Source of the DNA: a virus
Virus record (IMG/VR): IMGVR_UViG_3300041583_000188
Span: 1 to 33,638 of that record
Reading direction: 5' to 3' (one strand)
Length of the DNA stretch: 33,638 bases
Shown here: piece by piece, positions 1 through 8,411 of the stretch
How positions within the stretch are numbered: the stretch's first letter is position 1
How the letters are laid out: the number at the start of each line of letters is the position of its first letter
The notes under the pieces: generated by a model
Seen by the model: only the letters and a program-made list of their open reading frames with translations
Told to the model about the DNA's origin: nothing
Databases searched by the model: none
Made by a program: the position numbers and the translations under genes

Positions 1-127
1 AAGGCAAAGGGCGCGAAGGCCGACGACAGAGCAGTGTTTGCACTCTGTGCCGCCCGACCAGGCATCAAAGGCTGTCATCAAAAGTTCGACCAGTACGAGC
101 TGGGCGGCAGGCACGCGCAAGCACTCA
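1..127. repeat. Direct terminal overlap, left copy
   Basis: Identical to 33512-33638. A terminal overlap of exactly 127 bp is what a de Bruijn assembler using k=127 leaves when it closes a circle. It indicates a complete circular or circularly permuted genome rather than a biological repeat. An open reading frame continues through it, which supports the join. Confidence 0.93.
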
Positions 128-219
128 TGGAACAGGCATGGGGCGCAGACACCCGCCGCCAGATCACAGCAATGGGCCAGTGGCCCGCAAACCTTGAGCA
201 AATCGGAGAAACAGAATGA
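1..219 (+). CDS. HNH-like zinc-binding nuclease, 3' part (gene crosses the circle junction)
   Basis: This is the C-terminal part of a 112-codon gene that begins at 33389; the reading frame is continuous through the 127-bp overlap of the contig ends. The joined protein has a CRSC pair near residue 24, an AAHPN histidine, a lysine/Asp-Asp stretch, LCAA and a CHQKFDQ motif. This Cys/His spacing resembles the small HNH/treble-clef nucleases of phage nin-type regions (YbcO, Ref and DUF968 types). Those families cut DNA during recombination or replication. The stop overlaps the next gene's ATG (ATGA at 216-219), so the genes are translationally coupled. Nuclease activity is inferred from motif spacing only. 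Confidence 0.7.
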   Translation, partial: KAKGAKADDRAVFALCAARPGIKGCHQKFDQYELGGRHAQALMEQAWGADTRRQITAMGQWPANLEQIGETE

Positions 220-716
220 AGCAAACGATAGAACAGCGCCTGCAAGCCGGTCTCGCAAAGCACACCCGCGAAGATGGTGACTGCCTGATCTGGACCGGCA
301 CACGGCACCCAAAGACCAGCGCGCCGGTGTACGGTGGAATCGGTGTGCGACGCGCATTTTGGCAAATGCAGTCCGGGCGAGCGCTGACAAAGCGGGATCG
401 GGTCGTCGGCACATGCAACAACCCCCGCTGCCTTGCTCACTTAGAGAGATCGACGTTTTCGGCGGTTTCAATCAGGGTTGCCCGAGACCCGAAATCGAGA
501 GCCGCGCGAAGTGTCGCATCGGCAACTGCGCAGCGCGCCCGGAGCGCAAATCTCGATATGCAAAAGGTCCGCGAAATCCGGGCCAGCACAGAGAACCAAC
601 ACACGCTGGGCGCGCGTTACGGAGTTGACCACTCACTGATAAGCAAGATCCAGACAGGCCGAGCATGGGCTGAATTGGTGGCGAGCCCGTTTGCTGGCAT
701 GGGAGCGCGCGCATGA
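216..716 (+). CDS. HNH-like endonuclease with C-terminal helix-turn-helix
   Basis: A 166-residue protein in two parts. The N-terminal half has CLIWTG near residue 23, a YGGIGVRR segment and the pair CNNPRCLAHLE near residue 67. This follows the C-x-WTG...C-x-NP-x-C-x-x-x-x-HL plan of small phage HNH endonucleases, though the usual first catalytic His is not evident. The C-terminal part (about 115-155, VREIRAS...LGARYGVDHSLISKIQTG) reads as a helix-turn-helix typical of NUMOD/HNH proteins that bind DNA through this tail. The start overlaps the previous stop. The missing His could mean a binding protein without cleavage activity. Confidence 0.65.
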   Translation: MKQTIEQRLQAGLAKHTREDGDCLIWTGTRHPKTSAPVYGGIGVRRAFWQMQSGRALTKRDRVVGTCNNPRCLAHLERSTFSAVSIRVARDPKSRAARSVASATAQRARSANLDMQKVREIRASTENQHTLGARYGVDHSLISKIQTGRAWAELVASPFAGMGARA

Positions 717-1198
717 AAAAGCGATGCACACGCAAGGTTTGGGCGCTGGTTGACCCGGTGCGCCACGCGATTGAAGGCGCCAGCATCACGCCAAGGCCGA
801 TGCTGGATTACCTGCTGGTGCGCGAGCTGTCAAGCATTGAAGCGTTCGCCCGAGGTGGTGCTGGCTTGCAAGAGTGGCACGACATGGCATCGGTCAACAA
901 CCTGACCCAGACGCTGGCCAGCTTGCACATCGGCGCCGAGGCCCTGCCGGACTGTGAAAAAGCCGAGGCCGCGCTGATCGAAGCAGCCGCGCGCTACCAG
1001 GCCACCGGGCGCATGGGACTGAGTGGGCCGGGCCTGCAAGCACTGCGCGAAGTGATCGGCTGGCATGACGCACAGCGCAGCAGCATTGCGCGCAGCAAGT
1101 ACGAGCGCGCAATCAGGCTGACTGAGGCGAGAACCCGCAGCGGGCACGCGACTGTGGACCTGGACAAGATTTTGAGCAACCAAAAGGAGAACGCATGA
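713..1198 (+). CDS. Conserved phage protein of unknown function
   Basis: A 161-residue, largely helical, charged protein. It resembles, from memory, a hypothetical family common in Burkholderiales prophages that starts with MKKR-x-x-KVWAL and carries TGRMGLSGPGLQALR in the middle (here about residues 99-113). It has no signal peptide or membrane segment, and I cannot assign a function. The start ATG overlaps the upstream stop by 4 nt and its own stop overlaps the next gene, so it sits inside a coupled run of early genes between a nuclease and a nucleotide pyrophosphohydrolase. A role in DNA metabolism is a guess from position only. Confidence 0.75.
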   Translation: MKKRCTRKVWALVDPVRHAIEGASITPRPMLDYLLVRELSSIEAFARGGAGLQEWHDMASVNNLTQTLASLHIGAEALPDCEKAEAALIEAAARYQATGRMGLSGPGLQALREVIGWHDAQRSSIARSKYERAIRLTEARTRSGHATVDLDKILSNQKENA

Positions 1199-1527
1199 GC
1201 ACGTTTGAACAGATCGAATTGAAGGTAATCCAGTGGGCGAAGGATCGCCAGATCATCGAGAACAGCAAGCCCGTCGCGCAATCCAAAAAAACTATTGAGG
1301 AAGCCGGTGAGCTGCTGGAGGCCGCAGCTTACATGGACTGTAGCGATGCACAGTGCTTAGTTGACGAATACAAAAAGGAGCTGGGTGATGTGCTTGTGAC
1401 GCTGATCGTCGGCGCTGGGTGTGCAAACGTGAGCGTGACTGAGTGCCTGGACATGGCTTACGAAAAGATCAAGGACAGGAGGGGCCACCTACGCGCCGAT
1501 GGGGTGTTTGTCAAAGAAGCCGGATGA
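1195..1527 (+). CDS. MazG-like nucleotide pyrophosphohydrolase
   Basis: A 110-residue all-helical protein with the paired acidic motifs of the MazG/dUTPase-like NTP pyrophosphohydrolase fold: EEAGE at 35-39 and KKELGD at 60-65, which would bind the catalytic magnesium. The family hydrolyses (d)NTPs to (d)NMP plus pyrophosphate. In phages it is thought to sanitise nucleotide pools or lower host (p)ppGpp. The ATG overlaps the upstream stop (ATGA) and an AGGAG-like element precedes it. It is followed by the first real intergenic gap in this part of the genome. The family is fairly certain; the exact substrate cannot be read from the sequence. Confidence 0.85.
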   Translation: MSTFEQIELKVIQWAKDRQIIENSKPVAQSKKTIEEAGELLEAAAYMDCSDAQCLVDEYKKELGDVLVTLIVGAGCANVSVTECLDMAYEKIKDRRGHLRADGVFVKEAG

Positions 1528-1570
1528 TCCGACAAACGGTAGGTTGTATGCGGTGTTAGCGCAGTAACAG

Positions 1571-1579
1571 TGATACACT
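1571..1579 (+). promoter_or_regulatory. Possible extended -10 promoter before the late operon
   Basis: TG-a-TACACT forms an extended -10 element inside the 85-bp gap after the MazG-like gene. No good -35 lies at the right distance. It could serve the small genes and terminase downstream. It is only a motif match, and the late genes could equally be reached by antiterminated transcription from upstream. Confidence 0.3.
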
Positions 1580-1612
1580 ACGTTCACGCCAACCAAACAC
1601 CCGGAGAGCAAC

Positions 1613-1825
1613 ATGAACACCATCAACATCAAGGGCCAACAGTTCCCCGCTGTAAAAGCTAGCAAGCTGGAAAGCGGCATGTTTTACTGGGATGGCAGCG
1701 AAATAGACGCTGTTGTGGTTGGAGAAAAAACCGTTCGTTTTGTTTTGGCCGGCAACGTGCCGCGCACTGTTCGCGCAAGCAGCTTGATTGCCTTGGCCCA
1801 TCAGCAAGTTGCGGTGATGCTGTGA
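1613..1825 (+). CDS. Small hypothetical protein
   Basis: A 70-residue soluble protein, mostly beta by appearance, with alternating hydrophobic residues through DAVVVGEKTVRFVLAG. A GGAG ribosome-binding site 6 nt before the ATG supports the start. It has no recognisable family. It is the first gene after the gap that may hold a promoter, and its stop overlaps the next start (GTGA). The pattern of a short strand-rich protein before terminase is common in podoviruses but does not give a function. Confidence 0.65.
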   Translation: MNTINIKGQQFPAVKASKLESGMFYWDGSEIDAVVVGEKTVRFVLAGNVPRTVRASSLIALAHQQVAVML

Positions 1826-2040
1826 TCCATAAAAGCTACAGAGCGCGTTTGCGCTTATGCATAGACGTGAGTGGCTCTCGATATGACTCAAAAATCGGAG
1901 AAGAGAGAAGCATCACTTGGCGCATGGAAACCCCGCGCGTTGTTTCTCAGGCTCGGGCAAAAGAGCCGATTGATTGGGGTGGCGCAATGGCCCGATTCGG
2001 AGACTATGAAGTTATTCAAGACGATGGGACTGCGCCATGA
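1822..2040 (+). CDS. Small hypothetical protein (GTG start)
   Basis: A 72-residue protein starting at a GTG that overlaps the previous stop; its own end overlaps the next ATG by 4 nt. It is arginine-rich in its first third, with acidic residues towards the C terminus, and has no membrane segment. No family is recognised. The coupled position on both sides is the main reason to accept it; no internal ATG gives a better start. Confidence 0.5.
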   Translation: MIHKSYRARLRLCIDVSGSRYDSKIGEERSITWRMETPRVVSQARAKEPIDWGGAMARFGDYEVIQDDGTAP

Positions 2041-2210
2041 CCGCCAAGACCCCCGCCCAACGCCAAGCCAAGCACAAAGCCGAGCAGGCCGCGCTGGGCA
2101 TCAAAGAGGTGCGCGGCATCATGGCGCATGTGGACTACCATTTTTGCATTAGACGTGACGCAAGGGACACGGTAAAATCATTTGACAGGATTGACAAGGA
2201 AAAATCATGA
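2037..2210 (+). CDS. Small basic phage protein, 57 aa
   Basis: A 57-codon reading frame that overlaps both neighbours through ATGA junctions. It begins MTAKTPAQRQAKHKA and contains ALGIKEVRGIMAH. This resembles the N terminus of a small family in proteobacterial phages (TPAERQ...ALGL-x-EVRGI) that sometimes looks like a ribbon-helix-helix precursor. Related proteins often continue with a helical segment; here the C terminus (YHFCIRRDARDTVKSF) is short, so it may be truncated or diverged. The function is unknown. Coupling, basic composition and the family-like motif make it a likely real gene. Confidence 0.6.
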   Translation: MTAKTPAQRQAKHKAEQAALGIKEVRGIMAHVDYHFCIRRDARDTVKSFDRIDKEKS

Positions 2211-2587
2211 CCGACGACACCATCGAACAAGAAATCCTAGTCAAGGGCAAGACAGCGCCGCGCGTGACCCCTGCTGACTTGGAAGAGAACATCCTCAGCG
2301 AGCACTTCTTTACAGCTTGGGATGGAGCACAGCTGGCTTACTGGCGCGTTTATGAAACAGGCAAACTAGAAAATCAGCCTGATAACAGTGGGCCACTTTC
2401 TTTGTTAATCTTCTGCGTCCTAGTCTTGCGTAACGGCTTCACCGTCACAGGTGAGAGTGCCTGCGCCAGCCCAGAGAACTTCGACGCCGAGATTGGCCGC
2501 GCGATCGCCCGCGCCAACGCCGTGGCGAAAGTATGGCCGCTTATGGGATACGCACTGAAAACACAGCTTTATCACGGCGAGGTCTGA
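2207..2587 (+). CDS. N4 gp49 / Sf6 gp66-family protein
   Basis: A 126-residue protein matching, by eye, the small family named after phage N4 gp49 and Sf6 gene 66. The hallmarks are ILSEHFFTAWDG near residue 29, LLIFCVLVLRNGFTVTGES in the middle, and ARANAVAKVWPLMGYALK at the C terminus. The family is widespread in podoviruses and siphoviruses, often beside DNA-metabolism or packaging genes, and has no established function. Here it sits just before the terminase genes. The ATG overlaps the preceding 57-aa gene. Confidence 0.8.
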   Translation: MTDDTIEQEILVKGKTAPRVTPADLEENILSEHFFTAWDGAQLAYWRVYETGKLENQPDNSGPLSLLIFCVLVLRNGFTVTGESACASPENFDAEIGRAIARANAVAKVWPLMGYALKTQLYHGEV

Positions 2588-2589
2588 CA

Positions 2590-2883
2590 ATGAATGACAC
2601 AGTGCGGAAGAGTGGGAAACCCAAAGGATCACCAAAATCGGGCGGCGGAAGTCGTAAAGGCATCCTGAACAAGACAAGCGCCAACCTCAAGAACATGATC
2701 CTAGGCGCGCTGGACGAGTCCGGCGGGGTTGGCTACCTTGTAGAGCGTGCGAACGATCCTAGGACCGCTAGCGCGTTCATGGCGCTGGTTGGCAGAGTGT
2801 TGCCAATGACGGTGCAAGGAACCGGCGTAGATGGTGAGCATGTCATTACAGTCATTGAGCGCAGGATCGTGAAGGCAAAGTGA
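2590..2883 (+). CDS. Putative terminase small subunit
   Basis: A 97-residue basic protein. The N terminus is Gly/Lys/Ser-rich (KPKGSPKSGGGSRKG), like the disordered DNA-binding start of many DUF5681-like or podoviral small terminases. The middle is helical (TSANLKNMILGALDESGGVGYLV), followed by a conserved-looking FMALVGRVLPM segment. Small terminases recognise the packaging site and regulate the large subunit. The call rests mostly on its position: its stop overlaps the start of the large terminase by 4 nt. The ATG at 2590 follows the previous stop by 2 nt; an upstream in-frame ATG at 2533 would lie inside the preceding gene and is less likely. Confidence 0.7.
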   Translation: MNDTVRKSGKPKGSPKSGGGSRKGILNKTSANLKNMILGALDESGGVGYLVERANDPRTASAFMALVGRVLPMTVQGTGVDGEHVITVIERRIVKAK

Positions 2884-4103
2884 CCCAGCTTGTAATCGAC
2901 ACGCCCGAGGTGTTTGAGCCGCTGCTGGTGCCGTCTCGGTACAAGGGCATCTATGGCGGTCGTGGATCTGGCAAGTCGCATTTCTTCGCTGAATCGTTGA
3001 TTGAACTGTGCATCCAGAAAAAGACGGATGCGGTTTGCTTGCGTGAAGTGCAGCGCTCGCTCAAGTTCAGCGTTAAAAAGCTGCTGGAAAACAAAATCCA
3101 GTCGATGAATGCTGGTGCTTACTTTGAAGTGCAAAACGAGCAGATCAAGTCTAGGCACGGCGGCGTCATAATTTTTCAAGGTATGCAAGATCACACAAGC
3201 GACAGCATTAAGTCGCTTGAGGGATTCCAGATTGCATGGTTTGAGGAAGCCCAGTCAGCAAGCCAGCGCAGCTTAGATCTGTTGCGTCCTACGATTAGAG
3301 CGCCGGGCAGTGAACTATGGTTTAGTTGGAATCCTCGGTATGCTACAGATCCGGTAGATATGTTGCTAAGGGGTGCAAACCCACCGCCCGATGGCATCGT
3401 GATCGAGGCGAATCACAGTGACAATCCTTGGATGCCTGATGAGCTGGTTAAAGAGCTTGAGTACGACAAGAGGCGTGATCCTGACAAGTACGCCCATATC
3501 TGGCTCGGCAAGTATCAAAGCAACAGCAGCGCTCGGGTGTTCCACAACTGGCACATCGAAGAGTTTGAGACAGACCCTACAGCCTTGATTCGCCAGGGTG
3601 CTGACTGGGGCTTTAGCGTTGATCCTACGGTGCTAGTCCAGTGCTACATATCGGGCCGAAGGCTGTATGTGTGCCATGAAGCGTACCGGGTGGGCTGTGA
3701 CATTGTGGATACGCCAGAGCTATTCATGAGCGTGCCAGACTCCGAGAAGTGGCCGATGGTAGCCGACTCAGCCAGGCCAGAAACTATCAGCCATCTTAGA
3801 AAGCACGGCTTTCCAAAGATCACGAGTGCGGTGAAAGGCCCAAAGTCTGTAGAGGAAGGTATTGAGTTCCTCAAGAGCTTCGATATTGTGGTGCATCCAA
3901 GGTGCATCCACTTGATCGACGAGTTGGCGCTGTACTCGTTCAAAGTTGACCCGCTAGACGAAAGCCGGGTTCTTCCGATCCTTGCCGACAAAGACAACCA
4001 CGTCATTGACGCATTGCGGTATGCTTGCGAGAGTGCGCGGCGTGCTGTAAGGCCGAACCACGCTTTACATTTTCAGCCCATCCCGAGCGCAAACCGCTGG
4101 TAA
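2880..4103 (+). CDS. terL: Terminase large subunit (PBSX/phage-type)
   Basis: A 407-residue packaging motor. Walker A GGRGSGKS lies at residues 26-33 and Walker B with its catalytic acid at about 118-124 (IAWFEEA). The C-terminal RNase H-like nuclease begins with GADWGFSVDP near residue 236, has VADSARPE in the middle, and ends with DNHVIDALRY near 372. It would translocate DNA into the prohead and cut concatemers, pairing with the small subunit just upstream. GTG is the start, overlapping the small-subunit stop. The length is normal for the family. P22-type virions package by headful from a pac site, which fits the circularly permuted assembly, although terminase class alone does not prove it. 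Confidence 0.95.
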   Translation: MTQLVIDTPEVFEPLLVPSRYKGIYGGRGSGKSHFFAESLIELCIQKKTDAVCLREVQRSLKFSVKKLLENKIQSMNAGAYFEVQNEQIKSRHGGVIIFQGMQDHTSDSIKSLEGFQIAWFEEAQSASQRSLDLLRPTIRAPGSELWFSWNPRYATDPVDMLLRGANPPPDGIVIEANHSDNPWMPDELVKELEYDKRRDPDKYAHIWLGKYQSNSSARVFHNWHIEEFETDPTALIRQGADWGFSVDPTVLVQCYISGRRLYVCHEAYRVGCDIVDTPELFMSVPDSEKWPMVADSARPETISHLRKHGFPKITSAVKGPKSVEEGIEFLKSFDIVVHPRCIHLIDELALYSFKVDPLDESRVLPILADKDNHVIDALRYACESARRAVRPNHALHFQPIPSANRW

Positions 4104-4107
4104 AAAC

Positions 4108-6138
4108 ATGGCAACAAAAAAGCAAGATCAAGAACTAGTCGGCATCCACGCAGAGGCGTTGGCTCAGTTCGATGATATTCAGACAGCATTGAAGGATGAG
4201 CGTCTGCAATGCTTGCAAGACCGACGTTTCTACAGCATCTCAGGCGCTCAATGGGAAGGCCCGCTAGGCGAGATCTACGAGAACAAGCCCAAGTTCGAGG
4301 TCAACAAAGTTGCACTGGCGGTAATGCGGATCATCAGCGAGTACCGCAACAACCGGGTAACCGTTGACTACACGCCGAAGGACGGGACAAAAGCAGATGA
4401 GCTTGCTGACACCTGCGACGGACTGTACCGCGCAGATGAGCAGGACAGCGTGGCTGACGAAGCGTATGACAATGGGTTTGAAGAAGCTGTAGGTGGTGGT
4501 TTTGGCGCTTGGCGCTTGCGCACAAAGTACGAGGACGAGGAATCAGAAGACGACGACCGGCAGCGGGTGATTATTGAGCCGATCTTTGATGCCGATAGCT
4601 CGGTGTTCTTTGACCTCGACTCAAAGAGGATGGACAAGTCGGACGCCAAGTATTGCTACGTCATATTTTCTATGACGCGGGAGAGATACATTGAAGAGTT
4701 TGGCGACAATCCGACTGATTGGCCTAAGACCATTCATCAGCATGAGTTCGACTGGTCAACGCCTGATATGGTGTTTGTTGCCGAATACTACAAAGTCGAG
4801 ATGGTAAGTGAGACCATCCGGGTTTTTCAGGGCATCGACGGTGTTGAGGAAAAGTACCGCACAAAAGATTTTAAAGACGACCCGACGCTAGAGGAAACCC
4901 TGCTAGCCGTTGGCAAGACTGAGGTTAGAACCAAGCGCGTTAAGACTAAGCGGGTGCACAAATACATCTTGTCGGGCGGCAGGGTGCTGGAGGACGCGGG
5001 CTACATTGCGGGGAAGTGCATCCCAATCGTACCGGTGTACGGTAAGCGTTGGTTCGTGGACAACATAGAGCGTTGCATGGGCCATGTCCGGCTTGCCAAA
5101 GACGCCCAGCGGCTGAAGAATATGCAGCTATCAAAGCTGGGTGAGATCTCCGCATTGTCCAGCGTGGAGAAGCCAATCCTGACACCTGAGCAGGTTGCAG
5201 GCCATCAAGTGATGTGGAGCGAAGACAACCTTAAGGACTATCCTTACCTTCTCGTTAACCCGATCACAGGACCAGACGGCAGCCAGAGCATTACTGGGCC
5301 GATTGGGTACACCAAGCCGCCTACGATACCGCCTGCGATGGCTGCGCTGCTACAGATAACGGAGACTGACATGCAAGACATTCTGGGCAATCAGTCCCAG
5401 GGTGACAAGATCGTGTCCAACATTTCAGGCAAAGCTGTGGAGATGATCCAGCAGCGGCTCGATATGCAAACGTTTATCTACATGAGCAACTTCTCGAAAG
5501 CCATGAAGCGCAGCGGCGAGATCTGGCTAAGCATGGCCCGTGATGTTTACGTTGAGGAAGGTAGGCGCATGAAGGTAATCGCTGCAAACGATGTGACCGA
5601 CAGCGTGGAGCTTATGAAGCCCATGATCGACCCTGACACGGGTGAGATCAAGATGCAGAACAACATGGCCGATGCTGCTTTTGATGTCGCTGTTGATGTT
5701 GGTCCATCGTCTAGCAGCAAGCGCAGCGCCACTGTAAGCGCGCTTATGGGCATGATGCAAGTCACGCAAGACCCAGAGACGCTGAACGTGCTTGGTTCGA
5801 TGGCAATGATGAACATGGAAGGCGAGGGCATATCTGATGTGCGAGACTTCTTCCGAAATCGGCTTATCAAAATCGGCGTTATCAAGCCGACAGAAAAAGA
5901 GTCTCAAGAACTCATGGCAGAAATGCAAGGTCAGCCAGAAGATCCGAACTCTGTGTTCCTTAAGGCGGCAGCAGAAGAGGCGATTGCCAAGGCAGCGAAG
6001 GCCAAGGCCGATACGGTGGCAACGGTGGCAGACTCTGAACTTACGCGGGCCAAGACTATCGAGACGATGGCAGGCATTGAGCTGGACAGCCAAGCCCAGG
6101 CCATAGAGCTAGCTCAAGAAATCGGTGTCGGTGTGTAG
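4108..6138 (+). CDS. P22-like portal protein
   Basis: A 676-residue protein of P22 portal size. It has the N-terminal region typical of the family (FYSISGAQWEG, then KFEVNKVALAVMRIISEYRNNR near residues 60-80), a long acidic middle, KRWFVDNIERCMGHVRLAKDAQR near 310, and a helical C terminus rich in Ala/Glu (about 610-670) that could form the barrel-like tail. Portals form the dodecameric vertex through which DNA enters and leaves and to which gp4-like and gp10-like tail factors dock; both are encoded downstream. It starts 4 nt after terL. I am confident of the family. Confidence 0.93.
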   Translation: MATKKQDQELVGIHAEALAQFDDIQTALKDERLQCLQDRRFYSISGAQWEGPLGEIYENKPKFEVNKVALAVMRIISEYRNNRVTVDYTPKDGTKADELADTCDGLYRADEQDSVADEAYDNGFEEAVGGGFGAWRLRTKYEDEESEDDDRQRVIIEPIFDADSSVFFDLDSKRMDKSDAKYCYVIFSMTRERYIEEFGDNPTDWPKTIHQHEFDWSTPDMVFVAEYYKVEMVSETIRVFQGIDGVEEKYRTKDFKDDPTLEETLLAVGKTEVRTKRVKTKRVHKYILSGGRVLEDAGYIAGKCIPIVPVYGKRWFVDNIERCMGHVRLAKDAQRLKNMQLSKLGEISALSSVEKPILTPEQVAGHQVMWSEDNLKDYPYLLVNPITGPDGSQSITGPIGYTKPPTIPPAMAALLQITETDMQDILGNQSQGDKIVSNISGKAVEMIQQRLDMQTFIYMSNFSKAMKRSGEIWLSMARDVYVEEGRRMKVIAANDVTDSVELMKPMIDPDTGEIKMQNNMADAAFDVAVDVGPSSSSKRSATVSALMGMMQVTQDPETLNVLGSMAMMNMEGEGISDVRDFFRNRLIKIGVIKPTEKESQELMAEMQGQPEDPNSVFLKAAAEEAIAKAAKAKADTVATVADSELTRAKTIETMAGIELDSQAQAIELAQEIGVGV

Positions 6139-6238
6139 ATGCAAAACCAGCAGCCCGACTTGCTGCAGTTTAGTTGATAATCACAGAATACGGAACACCG
6201 CCCCGCCGTTTAAAGTGGGCGAGTTAATAGGGTTGAAG

Positions 6239-7069
6239 ATGGAACTAAAGGCAGAACAAGACTACGACGAGCCAGAAGAAGTTATCGAGAGCTTAGACAC
6301 TACCGAGACAGGTGATGTTGTGGCTGACGAAGACGACGCGGATGATGTTGTTGTGTCTATCGGAGAGGAATCGCCACCTCCAGAGGATCACGCTCCAGCG
6401 CCAGCATGGGTTAAGGAGTTGCGTAAGACAAGCCGGGAAAAAGATAAGCGTATCCGTGAACTTGAAGCGCGCGAGGCAAGCCGTACACCTGAGAAAAAAC
6501 CGGTTGTACTAAGCGCCAAGCCCACGCTTGAAGGCCACGACTACGACTCTGAAAAGTACGAAGATGCGTTGTCAAATTGGTTTGAGCAAAAGCGCCAGGT
6601 AGAGGCTGAGACTGAGAAGTTAAAGTCAGCCGAGCAGACTCAGACTAAAGAATGGCAGGGCAAGCTAGACGGCTACACGAAGGCCAAAGCAGAGTTAAAG
6701 GTGCGTGATTTTGAAGAAGCCGAGTCGGTGGCGACCGAGCTTTTCAGTATGACGCAGCAGGGTGTGATTCTGCAAGGTGCAGACAACCCGGCTTTGGTGA
6801 TTTACGCGATTGGAAAAAGCCCAAAGAAAGCAGCAGAGCTTGCAGCCATTACAGACCCTGTGAAATTTGCTTTTGCGGTTGCAAAACTTGAAAAGGAATT
6901 GAAAGTGACCAGCCGCAAAGCACCCGAGCCAGAACGCACGATCTCATCTAACGGTCGCACGTCTGGCGCGGTTGACTCAACACTTGAACGGCTTAGAGCA
7001 GACGCAGAGAAGTCTGGTAACTACTCAAAAGTTTATCAGTACCGACAAGCCAAGCGATCAGCCAAATAA
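6239..7069 (+). CDS. Scaffolding protein
   Basis: A 276-residue, highly charged protein between portal and coat, the usual place for the P22 scaffold. The first 60 residues are very acidic. A predicted coiled-coil follows (KELRKTSREKDKRIRELEARE), and the C terminus is short and basic (YRQAKRSAK), like the helix-turn-helix tail with which P22 scaffold binds coat. It would direct procapsid assembly and then leave. The start at 6239 is chosen because AGGG precedes it at a good distance; the same frame is open back to 6125, overlapping the portal end. The 100 bp from 6139 to 6238 hold no other credible gene. Confidence 0.85.
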   Translation: MELKAEQDYDEPEEVIESLDTTETGDVVADEDDADDVVVSIGEESPPPEDHAPAPAWVKELRKTSREKDKRIRELEAREASRTPEKKPVVLSAKPTLEGHDYDSEKYEDALSNWFEQKRQVEAETEKLKSAEQTQTKEWQGKLDGYTKAKAELKVRDFEEAESVATELFSMTQQGVILQGADNPALVIYAIGKSPKKAAELAAITDPVKFAFAVAKLEKELKVTSRKAPEPERTISSNGRTSGAVDSTLERLRADAEKSGNYSKVYQYRQAKRSAK

Positions 7070-7089
7070 CTTAACCTATTGGACCCATT

Positions 7090-8361
7090 ATGGCTAACAC
7101 ATTTTCCAAAGAAGAACGAGTCGCATTTGAAGACCTTTTGGAAGGCTTTAACGATGCGCTGGTGTTGTCCCGCAACGTCTCGATCTATCAGACCGATCAG
7201 ACGATGATGGAGCGCACCAACAACATCATCTTTCGACCACAGCCCTACATTGCCCAGTCGTTTGACAGCACCCCAGGCGTGAGCATCTCAGGCTCTTACA
7301 ACGACTTTACACAGCTTTCTGTGCCTGCCACTATCGGCTTTAGCAAGACGGTTGCTTTTGAGCTTAACGCCCTGGAACTGCGTGACGCGTTGCAAGAAGG
7401 CCGATTGGGCGTTGCTGCAAAGCAGAAGCTGGCAAGCGATATTAACGTGGCAATCATGAACTCTGCTGCTTCGCTTGGATCGCTTGTTGTGCCCATCGCT
7501 GCCGCTGCTGGCGACTATGACAACATTGCGCTTGCTGACACGATCATGAACGAGCAAGGCGTGAACATGGAAGAGCGCTACTTGGCTCTTTCCAGCCGCG
7601 ACTACAACGGCTTGGCTGGCAACCTGTCGCAAGCATCGCGCTCGTTTGGTAATCCAAAGTCGGACAAAGCTTACGAGTCTAGTTTTGTTGGCCCCGTTGC
7701 AGGTTTTGACACCTACAAAATGGACTACGCTAACCGGATTACTGCCGCGGCTGGTGGTGCAACTGCGATTGATACCCGCACTGCTGCTAACAACTTCTAT
7801 GTTCCGGTTGCTACATCTACGGCAGTTGGTGGCAAGATCAACGTTGATAACCGCTTCCAAACTGTTGCAGTGGACAACACTGGCGGCATTGTTGCCGGTG
7901 ACGCATTCACCATCTCAGGCGTTGAAGCGGTGCATCACATCACCAAGCAATCTACTGGCCAGCTTAAGACGTTTCGTGTTGTGAGCGTGACCAACGGAAC
8001 TACGATGGTTATCACGCCGCCAGTGATCTCTACCCAAGGCGGCACCGATGCTGAGGCACAATATCAAAACGTTATCGTTACCCAGGCTTCTGCCGCTGCG
8101 ATTGTCTTCTTGAACGTCAACGCCACAAGCGTCAACGTTTTTTGGCAGCGCGATTGCTTGGAAATCCTTCCCGGTCGCTACTCTGTGCCTACCGATGCAG
8201 GCGTGGCCATCATGCGAGCCAGCACAGACCAAGGCATTGAGCTGGTGATGCAGAAGTTCTACGACATTGACACGATGAAAACTAAGTACCGCTTGGATAC
8301 ATTGTTCGGTGTGGTAAACAAGAATCCACAAATGTCTGGCATTCTGTTATTCAACCAGTAA
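7090..8361 (+). CDS. Major capsid protein, P22 coat (gp5) family
   Basis: A 423-residue protein, the size of P22 gp5 (about 430). The N terminus (FEDLLEGFNDALVLSRNVSIYQTDQ...MMERTNNIIFRPQPY) matches the P22-type coat pattern, and the segment FTQLSVPATIGFSKTVAFELNALELRD belongs to the HK97-fold core. Residues about 225-330 are rich in Val/Thr/Gly and may contain the inserted I-domain of P22-like coats. It forms the T=7-type shell around the scaffold. An intrinsic terminator follows directly, which probably sets coat expression above that of the downstream tail genes. Confidence 0.93.
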   Translation: MANTFSKEERVAFEDLLEGFNDALVLSRNVSIYQTDQTMMERTNNIIFRPQPYIAQSFDSTPGVSISGSYNDFTQLSVPATIGFSKTVAFELNALELRDALQEGRLGVAAKQKLASDINVAIMNSAASLGSLVVPIAAAAGDYDNIALADTIMNEQGVNMEERYLALSSRDYNGLAGNLSQASRSFGNPKSDKAYESSFVGPVAGFDTYKMDYANRITAAAGGATAIDTRTAANNFYVPVATSTAVGGKINVDNRFQTVAVDNTGGIVAGDAFTISGVEAVHHITKQSTGQLKTFRVVSVTNGTTMVITPPVISTQGGTDAEAQYQNVIVTQASAAAIVFLNVNATSVNVFWQRDCLEILPGRYSVPTDAGVAIMRASTDQGIELVMQKFYDIDTMKTKYRLDTLFGVVNKNPQMSGILLFNQ

Positions 8362-8367
8362 TCACAG

Positions 8368-8386
8368 AAGGGCTTCGGCCCTTTTA
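8368..8386 (+). terminator. Intrinsic terminator after the coat gene
   Basis: AAGGGC-TTCG-GCCCTT followed by TTATC: a 6-bp stem with a stable UUCG tetraloop, 7 nt after the coat stop. The T run is short, so it is probably leaky, letting some transcription pass into the tail genes. Confidence 0.8.
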
Positions 8387-8411
8387 TCATTGTTAACTTT
8401 AAAAGGCTAAT

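Noticed and set aside
1-127. True direct terminal repeat of the virion DNA
   Set aside because: The length equals a common assembly k-mer, and the P22-type packaging genes predict circular permutation instead.
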